Positions 1 through 10,267 of a stretch of DNA of 64,000 bases are shown piece after piece. Positions within the stretch are counted from its first letter, which is position 1. Each line of letters begins with the position of its first letter. Origin of the DNA: Chrysogorgia sp. JL179-B06 (lineage: Eukaryota; Cnidaria; Anthozoa; Scleralcyonacea; Chrysogorgiidae). The notes beneath the pieces are model-generated. The model was not told where the DNA came from, made no database searches, and saw only the letters and a program-made list of their open reading frames with translations. The DNA is taken from assembly GCA_035772405.1 (NCBI GenBank), contig JAYKKM010000263.1:2932501-2996500 (forward strand). The letters are read 5' to 3'. A program made the position numbers and the translations under genes.

Positions 1-2
1 AA

Positions 3-1454
3 GAAGAAAGAAAAGCGATAAAGAGTCTCAAGGGATATAAGGATATTGTGATTAAGAACGCGGATAAGGGGTCGGCTGTGGTAGTTTGGGGAATAGAGCA
101 ATACCGGAGGGAAGCTTATAAACAACTCAGTGAATCTTCGGTTTATGAATTGGTACAGAAAAATCCTGCGGAAATTGTTTGTAAGAAAGTTGATGAAAAA
201 CTTGAATGTTTAAAAAACAAGGGTTCTATTTCCGGTGAAAATCAAAAGTATTTAAGCAGCAGAGAGGGTAAACTGGGTAGGTTTTATTTGCTTCCGAAAA
301 TCCACAAAAGATTGATAGATGTTCCCGGTAGGCCTGTAATTTCCAATTGTGGTACGCCAACTGAGGGGCTTTCAGAGTTTGTGGATTTTCACCTCCAACC
401 TATCATAAAGACCTTACCTTATATTATTAAGGACACTACGGATTTTCTTGGTAAACTTAGGATGTTGGGTGATATTCCAGATAATGCAATTATCTGTTCT
501 ATGGATGTTGTTGGTTTATATCCACATATACCTCATGGTGAGGGATTGAATTATATGAAGGAAATTATTGAGGAATTTGTTAATGAATCAAATTTGAATA
601 ATATGTGTATCGGAGCGGAGGATTTGGTAGATGTGGCTAAGTTTATTTTAGAAAATAATTTTTTTGAATTTGAGGACAACATCTATAGACAGAAATTGGG
701 TACGGCTATAGGTACTAAGTTTGCTCCATCTTTTGCTAACATGTTTATGAGTAAACTTGAAAGTAGAATGTTGAAGGATTATCACCTGACATCTTGGGTT
801 TGGTGGAGGTTTTTAGATGATATTTTTCTAATATGGTTACATGGAGAAGAGGCTTTACTTGAATTTTTTACTTATGCAAATTCTTATCATGAAACCATTA
901 AGTTTACATGGGAATGGTCTAAAAGTGAGCTCCCATTCTTGGATGTTTTAGTTAAACTTAGAAATAATAGGCTAACCACGGATATGTATTCTAAACCTAC
1001 AGATACACATCAATATTTGGATTATAAATCATGTCATCCATTGCATGTCAAGAAAGGCATACCTTATGGGCAAGCATTAAGGCTCAGGCGGATTTGTGAT
1101 TCAGACGAAGTTTTTGAAGAACGGTTGAAGGAAATGAAGGGACATTTTATTAAGAGGGGATTTAAACGCAAGGTAGTTGAATCTCAGTTTATTAAAGCAA
1201 AAAGACAAAATAGAGATAGTCTTCTTTGTCAGGATAGAGGTAACAATAAATCCAAAGTTAATAGGATGCCTCTAGTTATGAATTTTCATCCAGCGTTATC
1301 AGGGGTAAGGAATATTATTGATTCTATCTGGCCTATTTTGCATGCTTCGGATGACATGAAGGAAATCTTTGGGGATAAGCCTATGATTGCATATAGGAGG
1401 CCAAAACATTTTAAGGATGTTTTGGTTAGAGCAAAATTGAAAGGTGAAAATTGA
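3..1454 (+). CDS. Penelope-like reverse transcriptase (5' partial)
   Basis: RNA-dependent DNA polymerase of a Penelope-like element. Visible motifs in order: NADKGSAVVVW near the N-terminus, RPVISNCGTPTEG, motif A in SMDVVGLYPHIP, motif B in GTAIGTKFAPSFANMF, the catalytic FLDD in WWRFLDDIFLIW, then LPFLDVLV in the thumb-side region. These match the Penelope/telomerase-related RT type rather than LINE or LTR types. The frame ends at a TGA (1452-1454) only about 20 bases before the GIY-YIG part, which continues in the same frame, so the stop is probably a single inactivating substitution and not a true gene end. No start codon is assigned because the gene enters from the left edge. Confidence 0.88.
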   Translation, partial: EERKAIKSLKGYKDIVIKNADKGSAVVVWGIEQYRREAYKQLSESSVYELVQKNPAEIVCKKVDEKLECLKNKGSISGENQKYLSSREGKLGRFYLLPKIHKRLIDVPGRPVISNCGTPTEGLSEFVDFHLQPIIKTLPYIIKDTTDFLGKLRMLGDIPDNAIICSMDVVGLYPHIPHGEGLNYMKEIIEEFVNESNLNNMCIGAEDLVDVAKFILENNFFEFEDNIYRQKLGTAIGTKFAPSFANMFMSKLESRMLKDYHLTSWVWWRFLDDIFLIWLHGEEALLEFFTYANSYHETIKFTWEWSKSELPFLDVLVKLRNNRLTTDMYSKPTDTHQYLDYKSCHPLHVKKGIPYGQALRLRRICDSDEVFEERLKEMKGHFIKRGFKRKVVESQFIKAKRQNRDSLLCQDRGNNKSKVNRMPLVMNFHPALSGVRNIIDSIWPILHASDDMKEIFGDKPMIAYRRPKHFKDVLVRAKLKGEN

Positions 1455-1898
1455 GATGTAAGGGATAAAGGTATGAAAAAATGCGGTAAGTCTCGCTGTC
1501 AAATTTGTAAATATGTTGATGAAGGATGTAACTTTGCAGGGGCGGGTAATACATACTTCATCAATTACGCGTTTGATTGCGATTCAGTTGGAGTTATTTA
1601 TCTTATAATATGTAAGAAATGTGCTAAGATTTATGTGGGAAGCACGATTACATCATTTAGGAAAAGATTTAATAACCATAAGAGTAGTTTGAATAGGTTC
1701 GGCAAGGGTTGTAGGGGAATAGCAGGTGAGCATTTGTATGCACATTTTTTTGAAAGTGGACATAATGGATTGGAAGATGTTAAAATTAAAATAATTGACA
1801 AAACAAATGTAAATGATCCGACAACAAGGGAGGGATTCTGGGCATACAAGTTAGATTCATTTATACCTCGGGGACTTAATATTAGGGATTTTTTGTAA
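1455..1898 (+). CDS. GIY-YIG endonuclease part of the Penelope-like element
   Basis: This is the continuation of the preceding RT frame after one in-frame stop. It opens with a cysteine cluster (KKCGKSRCQICKYV) that usually precedes the nuclease in this family, then has GVIYLIICKKC as the GIY half and KIYVGSTITSFRKRFNNH as the YIG half with the downstream Arg and His. The domain ends with a Glu-containing stretch (TREGFWAYKLDSF), consistent with the catalytic glutamate. Its role is to nick DNA for target-primed reverse transcription. A Met at 1473 could start an independent protein, but fusion to the RT is the normal arrangement in these elements. Confidence 0.85.
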   Translation, partial: DVRDKGMKKCGKSRCQICKYVDEGCNFAGAGNTYFINYAFDCDSVGVIYLIICKKCAKIYVGSTITSFRKRFNNHKSSLNRFGKGCRGIAGEHLYAHFFESGHNGLEDVKIKIIDKTNVNDPTTREGFWAYKLDSFIPRGLNIRDFL

Positions 1899-1961
1899 AA
1901 TAGGTGCATTTTTAATTAGATCGTAGAGTATATATTAGCGCTTCAACAATCTGTGTACTCA

Positions 1962-1996
1962 TATCTTGACAAAGGGGCTTGCCCCGAAACGTTGAT
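1962..1996 (+). ncRNA. Degenerate hammerhead-ribozyme-like motif
   Basis: Downstream of the Penelope-like endonuclease the plus strand reads TTGACAAA, a stem GGGGC-TT-GCCCC, then GAAACGTT. This is the hammerhead order (CUGANGA box, helix II, GAAA box, cleavage triplet) with two mismatches in the first box. Hammerhead motifs in Penelope-like termini are established knowledge. Activity is doubtful because conserved core bases are changed. Confidence 0.5.
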
Positions 1997-2569
1997 GTTT
2001 AAATAAAGTTTTAAAGTTTTTATCCCTGATGTTTTATAAATGTTTTTAAGCTTGAGAAGGAGGATTCCTGACATTATATATATATATATATATATTTTAC
2101 TTTGAATGTCAATACTATACTTTGACAGACAATTTAAAAATTGCTTTCTTTTTAGATAATTATTGATGATTTTAGTGTCTAAACCAGATCCAAAAGCCTG
2201 GTATCCCTCTTCCATAATCGTATACTAAAATTAAATCTCACATACTGCTTCTAAATATTTCAATTTAAAATCTATTTAACAGACACACAAATTGGTTGTA
2301 TCATTCGTTGTAATGTTGATGCATTACAGCGTGGGACATTTTCTACCATTGGTAATATGTTGGCGGCTACCCTTATTGTACAAGGTGGAGAATTACCACG
2401 CATATTCAGCAATTCTGTGTGCCAATACATTGAAGCTGGGTTTGATGGTTGTAGACCAACTATTGAGGAGGTGCCTGACAAGAATGTTAGGGATTCTCTT
2501 TCCAAGGTATTTATCCATACATACATTAATTACATTTAGTACCTGTCTATACTAGACATTTTATAATAA

Positions 2570-2777
2570 GGCCCGTTTACACTTGCAATTTTTGCTGCGA
2601 TTTCTAGTGCGATTTTCTTCTTCTGATGTATGCGTATGAGTAAATTGAAGTCATGAACGCTCTGAGTGTATCTACCTTCATCTGAACATTCCTGACTCAT
2701 CCACTCGTTCACATACATCAGGAGAAGAAAATCGCACCTAAAATATTCGAGGCAAAAATTGCAAGTGTAAACGGGCC
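2570..2777. mobile_element. MITE with 26-bp perfect terminal inverted repeats
   Basis: GGCCCGTTTACACTTGCAAT at the left end is matched by its reverse complement at the right end (2752-2777); the inverted match runs 26 bases, and the next ~50 bases are also roughly complementary (GTGCGATTTTCTTC in both arms). It lies in the first intron of the HECT remnant. No coding capacity. Confidence 0.85.
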
Positions 2778-3841
2778 TACAGAGCTAAATCAGCCATCCA
2801 TTAATTGCATATATATGGAAGAAACATACTATTGGTGTTCTTAACCTAACACTGTGAATTAGGTTTACCAGCCAGGGTGGTTATCTTACCCAGGCAGTGA
2901 AATTTAAATTACTTTATATGAGAAAACGTATACTGTACAGTATTATAAACTAAAGGTTTTATTTTTTAAGAAAATTAAAATACATGAAAAATCAGTGTCA
3001 TTTCAAATTACGCCATTGTCTATCCTGAAATATACTAGATCGCCTCATTTTTGGGTCTTTACTTGAGTCTTAAAAATATTGTATGTATTATTTGTATTTG
3101 GGTTATCAAGCTGTTCTTTATCTTAATTTTTATACTGTTTATTTGTAAAGGATTTAATTAATTGAACATTCTTCATCATTCATAATGTAGTTGAAAACAT
3201 CAAAATGATGTGGATGCGTTTTTGGCAGAAAGTGAGTGGAGGTTTGATATTGATAGTCTACCTCAAACTCTTTCAATGGAGCATAAAGATAATTTCATTG
3301 ACGAAGTGACCAAATATTTTTTGGTCATAAAATGCCAACCAATGCTGAACCAGCTTATTGATGGCCTGAAATATTATGATGTAAGTGTTTTCAATTTTTT
3401 CTGACAGGTTCAAAGCAGAAATTTTGATATTTGTAAGAAAAGTAGCTGGATGTAGCAACTGGCAGAGCAAATCCGGGCCCCACATTATTTTTGAAGCCCT
3501 GAACTTACTACCCAAAACGTTGTTTAATAAGCTGTAATTTAGCGTTTTGTACAATTGGCCACTGGTCATAAACATGGCAACTTTGTGCTAGTGTGCTTGT
3601 ATATAAATTTAAGAATATTGTTTTCATTTTGTAGGTGCTGGATCTGATTTGTGCCAATAAAGGAATGGTGCAGCATTTCTTTAAATACAATCCAGATGAG
3701 AAAATTGACAGCAAGCAACTGATCAAAATAATGAAACCTGACTTTTTTCCAATTGGACACCATCGCAGAGAGTCACAAGAGATTGTGATGGCAAAGTTCA
3801 TTGCATTTCTTAAATCTATGGAAGGCGTGTGTTACAGTAGG

Positions 3842-4043
3842 TCACAAAATCATTGCGAGACAAGTTGCAAGAGGGGGGTTACACTTTGTAATGTTGCCAC
3901 AATGTTGCGAAAAGTGGAACCACCTTCTACCTTGTGCAACGCTCCTTGCAATTTTTGCAAGATTACACGCCTTCGAGGCATGTTATACTATGCAATTTAT
4001 CTTACAACTTGTGTCGCCACAAAATTGCTAGACAAGTTTTGAG
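3842..4043. mobile_element. Probable foldback MITE in an intron of the HECT remnant
   Basis: The left side carries GAGACAAGTTGCAAG and the right side carries CTTACAACTTGTGTCGCC in inverted orientation, with further internal short repeats of TTGCAA and TTGCCACAA type. The open frames over it have no protein-like composition. Confidence 0.5.
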
Positions 4044-4776
4044 AGTAATAGCGTCTATCATGGCTATAGACAAAATTTCTCCTTTTAGTTTTTCGGCGTA
4101 GATAATTCAATCTGTATGTATGTGCGTGTTTAACTAACTAGTGTGTCATTATTATAGATGGAACATTATTGCAAGATTTAAAAGACAAAGGAATTGAGTT
4201 AACTGAAGAGGAGCTTTGCTCCACAAGCAACTCCAAGCCATTTTCTCATGTTTGCAACTGGTGCAACAAATGTACCTACTGTTGGCTTCGACCCTAAACC
4301 ATCCATTTCCTTTGTACACGATGATGCTAAGATAATACCATCAGCTCAGACCTGTTCAAACATCTTGTACTTGTACATAAATAAGAGCACATTGGAAGGC
4401 AGCCTCGCCCATTATTCGCTCACAGCTCTAATGAATGGAGGCATATTTAGCAAATTATAATGAACAGTTAAGCATTAGTTATGTACTGTATATATTTACA
4501 ATCTGATGTATAGACTACATCATGTATGTAATCAATCTATTAATCAGGTCTCGAAATAGTTTGCAGATCTATACCGGATGTTAATTTCCACCACTTTAAA
4601 GCTTAATCACTGCAAAACGTTTAAAGATTCTTTTTCATTATTTCAATTACTTTGTTTACAGTTTTCTCATCAGGTTATGCCAAATTTCCAAGCAGATAAA
4701 CTAATAAATTTACCAGTCATTAGCTGGTGGCAGTGATTTCGAGGCCTGCTATTGATGTTTTGCTTGGGATGTAGGA

Positions 4777-4884
4777 TAGCCTGAACACAGACCTACTTAT
4801 TCGTGCCTTATAATTTTTGGGTGGGATTGTTGGACAAAACGTTATAAGGTGGTGAATAAATACAGTATGTCTGTATTCAGGCTA
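4777..4884. mobile_element. Small palindromic MITE (~108 bp)
   Basis: TAGCCTGAACACAGAC at the left end pairs with GTCTGTATTCAGGCTA at the right end, one mismatch, and inner segments (TTATTC / GAATAA, CCTTATAA / TTATAAGG) extend the hairpin. Confidence 0.7.
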
Positions 4885-5017
4885 GATGTGGGATGTTTAT
4901 CCTCTTTGAACCCTTGCTGGGGTGAGAACAGTGTTTATTCACCATGCTTTTATAAATAATGTGGTTTCAAATATCATCATGTGAGCCCACTAAATACAAT
5001 ACTTTAACCCATATACA

Positions 5018-5223
5018 AACAATGTGCCCTACTGTTTAAATTAATTCTAACACCAGACAATGTTACTTGTCAAGGGGAAAATGATATTATGGGTTGATGG
5101 GTTAAGCACATGAAAATGCCACATGCTACTATATTAATTATTAAGGTATTAATGGAATACCCCTTAACATGTAGAATTGTCTGGAGTAAGACAAAAATAA
5201 GTTAACAAAGTAGGGCACATTGC
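5018..5223. mobile_element. MITE with imperfect ~45-bp inverted ends
   Basis: ACAATGTGCCCTACT at the left and AGTAGGGCACATTGC at the right are inverted copies. A second inner pair (CCAGACAATGTTACTTG / ACATGTAGAATTGTCTGG) lies inside. The rest of 4461-5450 shows no gene. Confidence 0.6.
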
Positions 5224-5454
5224 AGTATAATATACAGTATGGGTGAAAAATGTATTCACCAGTGGCAGTTACAGTGCATCTAACACACAATCTGTCTGTA
5301 TATAGCTTAAAATACCAGGTAAATCCTTATGCCTGTTTTGGTACTAAAATTATGTTAAGAGTTTCTTTCTCATGTAAATATTTGTTACAGTTTCTTGGGT
5401 TGCACTAGAAAATATGTACAGTAAACATGTAGATAATTCCAATTACAGTACTAG

Positions 5455-6390
5455 TCAGTCTTGTGCTATTTCACATAAGTTGTGGTACATTGCTAAAGCT
5501 TGTCTCCAATGTGTAGGTTGTGATAAACCAAGTTCGTCTCCAACAGTGTGGAAATATTCTTGAATCACATTTTCTTCTTCGTAACCATGGCAGTATTGAG
5601 ACATATCTTGAAATTTAGCATCTGTTACATATTCTGCATAATCCTGTGCACTCTGGAAGAAAGTAGAGTTCATTGGGCCTTCCTGCAACAGTATCAAACC
5701 TTGATTTCCTAATGTAATGGGAGTTGCAATGCTGTTTAACTGATGTTAAATCTTGTTGCAATAGATTGCCAAAGCAATACCATAAACACTCCTTTTCCAA
5801 ATCACTTGATGTGTTCAAGTGCCCTGCCTCAACAAGGTCTTTGAAAAAATTTATCCACCAGTTTGATCGATTTTTTCGCAGGAATGACCACCAGCATTCA
5901 ATCCGCTGATTTGCAGGTCACGAACCATATCTGTGAGCATTAACCCCAGCCAACTCACATCTCCATCACTTCTAAAATAGGCCTGCATAGCAGCCATGAT
6001 GACATTTTCAGTGCCATTGTCTGTTCTTAATAATATTGGACAGCCATTATACTTTTTAACAGCATCTAGGTAGTGTTTCCCAGTAACAGCAGGATCATTA
6101 TTGGTTCTACATACCTTCAACCATAAAACTTCTCTGCTATAACCGTCAATACAACCATGTACAGGGAAGCCATATGGCTTCAGTTTATCATAACCATCAA
6201 CATGCCAAGCATAATTGGGTCCTGGCGTGTGGTAAGTTCTTCGTCTTAGAGTTTTAGCTCTTCTTTCCCTTACACTATCAGGATCCAACTCGTTTACAAA
6301 TTGTTTAAATTTGTTTTGCATTGAAAGCAATTTTGTTTTGCATTGAGAACAAATTTGTTTTGCATTGAGAACAAATTTGTTATATTTCAT
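5455..6390 (-). pseudogene. Integrase-core (rve-like) gene remnant, copy 1
   Basis: Minus-strand remnant of the animal integrase-core family that resembles retroviral/IS3-type integrases. The upstream frame has YAWHVDGYDKLKPYGFPVHG (first Asp), GCIDGYSREVLWL, and LLRTDNGTENVIM (second Asp). The third part (NQRIECWWSFLRK, with the Glu) is in another frame after a shift near 5945 and an in-frame stop. A further frame change near 5650 leads into the C-terminal tail ending at 5455. At least two frameshifts and one stop mean it is not functional. It is the same family as the fragments at 12595-12880 and 16630-17416. Confidence 0.75.
6310..6381. repeat. 22-bp tandem repeat, about three copies
   Basis: The unit TTTTGCATTGAGAACAAATT recurs three times with slight changes at the 5' side of the integrase-core remnant. 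It supplies the repeated residues at the start of that open frame, so that N-terminal stretch is unlikely to be real protein. Confidence 0.75.
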
Positions 6391-6543
6391 ATTAAATAGC
6401 GTATCGAAATAATTGTTTTTGCACTGAACAAATGTTTTGTGGATTGCACGTATGGGCCACCATAAAAAAGTGCCATATAAACCAAACCTTGGCCGCTGCT
6501 ATTGCTCGGCCGCTACAGCAAGATCTCAGTTAGACTCACTCTT

Positions 6544-6946
6544 GGTCATTAAGTAGTTTTATTATATGACTATTTTCGTGAACGGTCTGGAACTTGCTGT
6601 TCCGGACTGCTAGCTAAGAGCAAAAACAAAGTTATTTTCTTTTCACAGCGAAAAGAAAGTTATTTTTATTGTTCAACCGATTAAAAAAGGAATCCAGTTG
6701 AATTTCTGACAGGAAGGCAAATATAGGTTTAAAAAGCAAGATAAATGGGGTTGTTGTTTATAAAACTTGCATGTTTGCATATATACATGTTTTTATACAT
6801 TATTTGTCACCAGTTTATTATGAACGTTCCAGATTTTTGTTCATATAATAAACTACTTATTGACCTCGCTTGTTCGGTATGTACTACTATAAAAAGTCGG
6901 TCCGATATTTCACTAGTAGACCTCATGCTCGGTCAATAAGTAGTAA
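6544..6946. mobile_element. Nested inverted repeats, probable MITE pair
   Basis: GGTCATTAAGTAGTTTTATT (from 6544) pairs with AATAAACTACTTATTGACC (to 6865). That second arm also pairs with GGTCAATAAGTAGT at 6929-6942, so two hairpins share an arm. The surrounding 6400-7508 region has no convincing gene; a TATA-like AATATAAAAAG at about 7354 precedes the piggyBac start. Confidence 0.55.
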
Positions 6947-7508
6947 AGACTATTAAAAATATTTTGTGTAAAAAACCCCATCCCTCATCTTTTAAAAAAT
7001 CAAATTCCCCTGTCTCAGCAAAAGTAAATCAGTCAATATCCCGTCAGTGTCGAACCCTGGGTTATTAATATTATAGGTACATTACAAAATAGCTCTAGTG
7101 AACGTGGGCTAATAATATAATTATTCAGGCAGTTTCAAATGCTCTTAATTTGACAGTTCATATTATTGGAACAGCGCCAAATTTCTCCAAGGATACAATT
7201 AAATGGTCAAGGAACAGTAAATAAATGGTCAAGGAACAAGGCATGTCTTCATTGGGCATTTAGAGGAAATTCGTTGTTTACTGGCTGGGTAATCATGGGG
7301 TCACCGCTGACCCATAGATTAAATCGGTCGTTTTACCGTCGGAATTCATCGGAAAAATATAAAAAGCGGCTTGATTTGAAGCTGAGAGTCGGTTATCTAA
7401 AGAACTGTGATTGGTCAGTTGGAAATAATAAACGCACTGATTGGCTGCCTTGTTCGGGGCGGTTGCCAAACACAGCGTGTCGCGCAACCTGACCTTCACT
7501 TCTTCACA

Positions 7509-10267
7509 ATGGCGAGTCGTCCTAAGAGGGTTCGTTTCACTGCTGAAGAGGTTTTGGAGGTTTTAGTAGATATGAATGAATGTGATAGTGATCGTGGAGG
7601 AATGTCCAGCGGAGAAGAATCGGACATCGACCACCAACTGATGGATTTCGACGAACTAACGAGGTGAGTCTAAAATATGCCACGCGGCCATGTCGGAAAT
7701 ATTTTTTGCGTGTTTGGGAAGCGATGTAATTTTAGTCGATATCTTCATATATTGTGTTTGAAACATTGCTTATCATATCAAGAAATTGTTCGGAGATGTA
7801 TCGAGAACTTTTCTTTGGTAAAAACGGTTGTGTTATGAGCAAGAAACACAAAATCGTGCGAGCGCTGCAGAGACGGATTATCAAGCGTGCTAATTCTGTG
7901 ACGCATGGCCTATTGTTAGCGACAAAATTTAAATACCCCAATGGTATTTTTACATTTGAAGCCTTGTGTAGTTGTGTATTCCCAGGAAATGTCTTCTATA
8001 TATAACTGAGAACATATTTGGAGTACTAAAAGTACTATTTCACGACTGAGAGACGGAGCTATTATGCTGAATAAGATGTTGTGAAGAAACTACTTGTTAG
8101 CTAATTATTTGATACCATTGTTTACTGCATGAGATACTTATATTCACCGCATGAAACGGCTTGAGAGGGCATGAAACAATTAGAAATAAGATAAATATTT
8201 ATACTAAATAGAATATACATAGAGAGAGATAGTACAGTTGTATTTATAAGGGTATGAGGAATAACTTGTAATCTTATTTTTCTTTCAGCTACGAAGAAGA
8301 GGTTCCTGATCTCGTTGCTGCTGGTGGCGATGATGAAGATGACGCTGAGATGCTGATTGTCCCAGAAGACGACGATGCCATGCTGATTGTCCCAGAAGAC
8401 GATGCCATGGATGCCGATGCTGAAGATGACTACATTCCTGATGCTGGTGGTGAGGTTGGAACCAGCAGTCGGGTCTGTGGTAATGGTAGGCAGGCCAGGG
8501 TTCCCCGTGGTAGGGCAAGTGGTAGGGCAAGTGGTAGGGGCCGTGGTAGGGGCCGTGGTAGGGGCCGGGGTAGGGCCCAAGCTGCGGTTCCTGTACAAGG
8601 GGGGGGGGCTGGAGTTCCCAGTGGTACGGCAAGTGGTAGGGGTCGGGCTAGGGGAAGGGGCCAGGTTACGGCCCCAGCTTGGATGAGCTATGGGGACCCT
8701 GATGTTGGAAATGACATTCCAGCATTTCAGCCGACACGCCCACCCGGAGTACACTTTGATCAGCCCACAGTTAGAGGTACCATGACCACTGCTAGTGAGT
8801 TTTTTCATCTTTTTTTTAGTGTAGAAATGTTAGCTAGTATAGTAGCTCATACAAACACATATGCTTACACACACATTGCATCAGGTACACACAGCACCTA
8901 CACAAAGTCTGATGGTAGTTGGCAAGAAACTACCCCTGAAGAGATAGATAGACTAATTGCTCTTCTTTATTTTGGTTTAGTGCGGGTAAATGCACAGTTT
9001 AATTATTGGAGTACTAAGTCTAGTTACCATGGATTGTGGGCCCGGGCCATAATGTCAAGGAATAGGTTTAGTGCTCTCATGGCCTTTTTGCATGTTGTAG
9101 ACCCAAATGCAAATGCCGAAGCCCCCGGGGATAAGTTGCAGAAAGTAAATGCGTTCATCACCTATTTCAAATCCCGGTGCGCCAGTTTGTATCAGCCCAA
9201 ACAGAATGTTGCCATTGATTAACGTATGGTTAAATCTAGACATAGGTCTGGCATTAGGCAGTACATCAGGGATAAGCCACCTAAGTGGGGGATAAAACTT
9301 TGGGTTTTGGCCGATAGCAGTAATGGCTATACCGTTGACTTCGACGTGTATATTGGTAGGCATGCTGCGGAAACTGTTAGTGATAAGGGCCTGGGGTATG
9401 ATGTAGTTATGAAACTAATTCAACCTTTTCACCATCAGGGCTACCATTTGTTTTTTGATAATTATTATTCTTCAGTTGTTCTTTTCGAAGATTTATTTGA
9501 TGTAGGTGTGCTGGCAACTGGGACGATTGACGAGACCCGGGGACAATTCCCGGAGAGCATGAAGAATGGCAAGCAGTGGGCAAGGAAAAAGGAAAGGGGA
9601 AGTATGCGTTGGGATAGGGTTACTCCCTGTCTCTGTTTACAGTGGATAGATAATAAGGTAGTATCAGTACTAACAACCCTAGATAATGATAAGGTTCTGA
9701 CCGTAAGAAAGACTAAGAAAGCTAATGTATGGACTAATGTAATAGTTAACCAGCCCAAGGGCCATTGATAGGTACAATAAGTACATGAATGGGGTTGATC
9801 GTTCGGATCAACTCATAGGTACTAATAATGTTATGCGTAAGTGCTTGCGATGGTGGAAGACTTTGTTCTTTCATCTCATTGATATTGCTATTGTTAACGG
9901 TTTTATTCTATTTCAAGAACGCCAAGCCAATTTCCCAGATGATAAGAATCTACAAAGACCCCGGTGGTACACGGTCCGTCATTTTAGGGAAGAGGTTATT
10001 AGGCAAATTTGTAGTTTCCCTGAGTATGCTGACCCCCCTGTAGCTGGAGGGAAGCTAACCCACCCAACCCCCACCAGTGTGTTTGATTCTATTCATGTGC
10101 CAGTTTTTTCAGATTCTAGGAGACGGTGCGTGGTTTGTTACAAGCAGGGTAGAGGTGAGGTAAAGGTGTATTCGTATTGCAGTGCCCCGCAGTGTGGTAA
10201 GTATTTACATGTAACTAAGGAGAAAAATTGTTTTTTGGAATGGCATAATGGCGCATATCATGAATAA
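7509..10267 (+). pseudogene. piggyBac-family transposase with one intron; two inactivating lesions
   Basis: Exon 1 (7509-7663, GTGAGT donor) joins in phase to exon 2 (8289-10267, TTTCAG acceptor). The N-terminus is acidic (two copies of MLIVPEDD) and then strongly Gly-Arg rich (about 8500-8670). The DDE_Tnp_1_7 core follows: the first Asp in NVAID, the second in FFDNYYSS, the third in NGVDRSDQ. A Cys/His zinc-ribbon ends the protein (CVVCYKQG, CGKYLHVTKEKNC). A TAA at 9220-9222 directly follows the first catalytic Asp, where the family has Glu or similar. A third G at 9759-9761 shifts the frame just before the third Asp. Otherwise it is near full length. Terminal repeats with TTAA could not be placed confidently. 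Confidence 0.88.
8289..8700 (+). other. Acidic then RG-repeat low-complexity N-terminal region of the piggyBac protein
   Basis: Exon 2 opens with an Asp/Glu-rich segment that includes a duplicated MLIVPEDD motif, followed by runs of GRG and GRAS repeats encoded by GGTAGGGGCC-type DNA. RG-rich tracts in general bind RNA or nucleic acid; a role here is an inference. Confidence 0.75.

Larger units (their letters stand above)
1..2100 (+). mobile_element. Penelope-like retroelement, 5' part outside the window
   Basis: The coding frame is already open at base 3, so the element begins before the window. It holds a Penelope-type reverse transcriptase followed by a GIY-YIG endonuclease in the same frame, which is the diagnostic order for endonuclease-bearing Penelope-like elements. 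Downstream are a hammerhead-like remnant (about 1962-1996) and a (TA)n run at 2077-2096, both typical of the repeated termini of these elements. No target-site duplication could be assigned because one end is missing. Confidence 0.85.
2283..4460 (+). pseudogene. HECT-type ubiquitin ligase C-terminal exons (G2E3-like), decayed
   Basis: Four exon-like blocks encode the HECT domain of a G2E3-like ligase. Block 1 (2283-2506, before a GTATTT donor) has TIGNMLAATLIVQGG; block 2 (about 3191-3378, GTAAGT donor) has the FLAESEWRFDID stretch and GLKYYD; block 3 (about 3635-3826) has VLDLICANKGMVQHFF and HHRRESQEIVMAKF; block 4 (about 4158-4460) has LMFATGATNVPTVGFDPKPS and PSAQTCSNILYL and ends at TAA. 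Reading frames do not join cleanly: block 2 needs one extra base near 3201-3207 and block 4 changes frame near 4215-4245. The upstream part of the gene is absent. I see no catalytic cysteine beyond AQTCSN, which matches the HECT Cys position. Likely a pseudogene; sequence errors are possible. Confidence 0.6.

Noticed and set aside
3801..4031. Reading frames over the intron of the HECT remnant
   Set aside because: They translate the inverted-repeat MITE and do not continue the HECT domain.
8122..8808. Minus-strand 228-residue and 115-residue frames rich in Pro/Thr or His/Tyr/Pro
   Set aside because: They are antisense shadows of the Gly-Arg repeats of the piggyBac exon.
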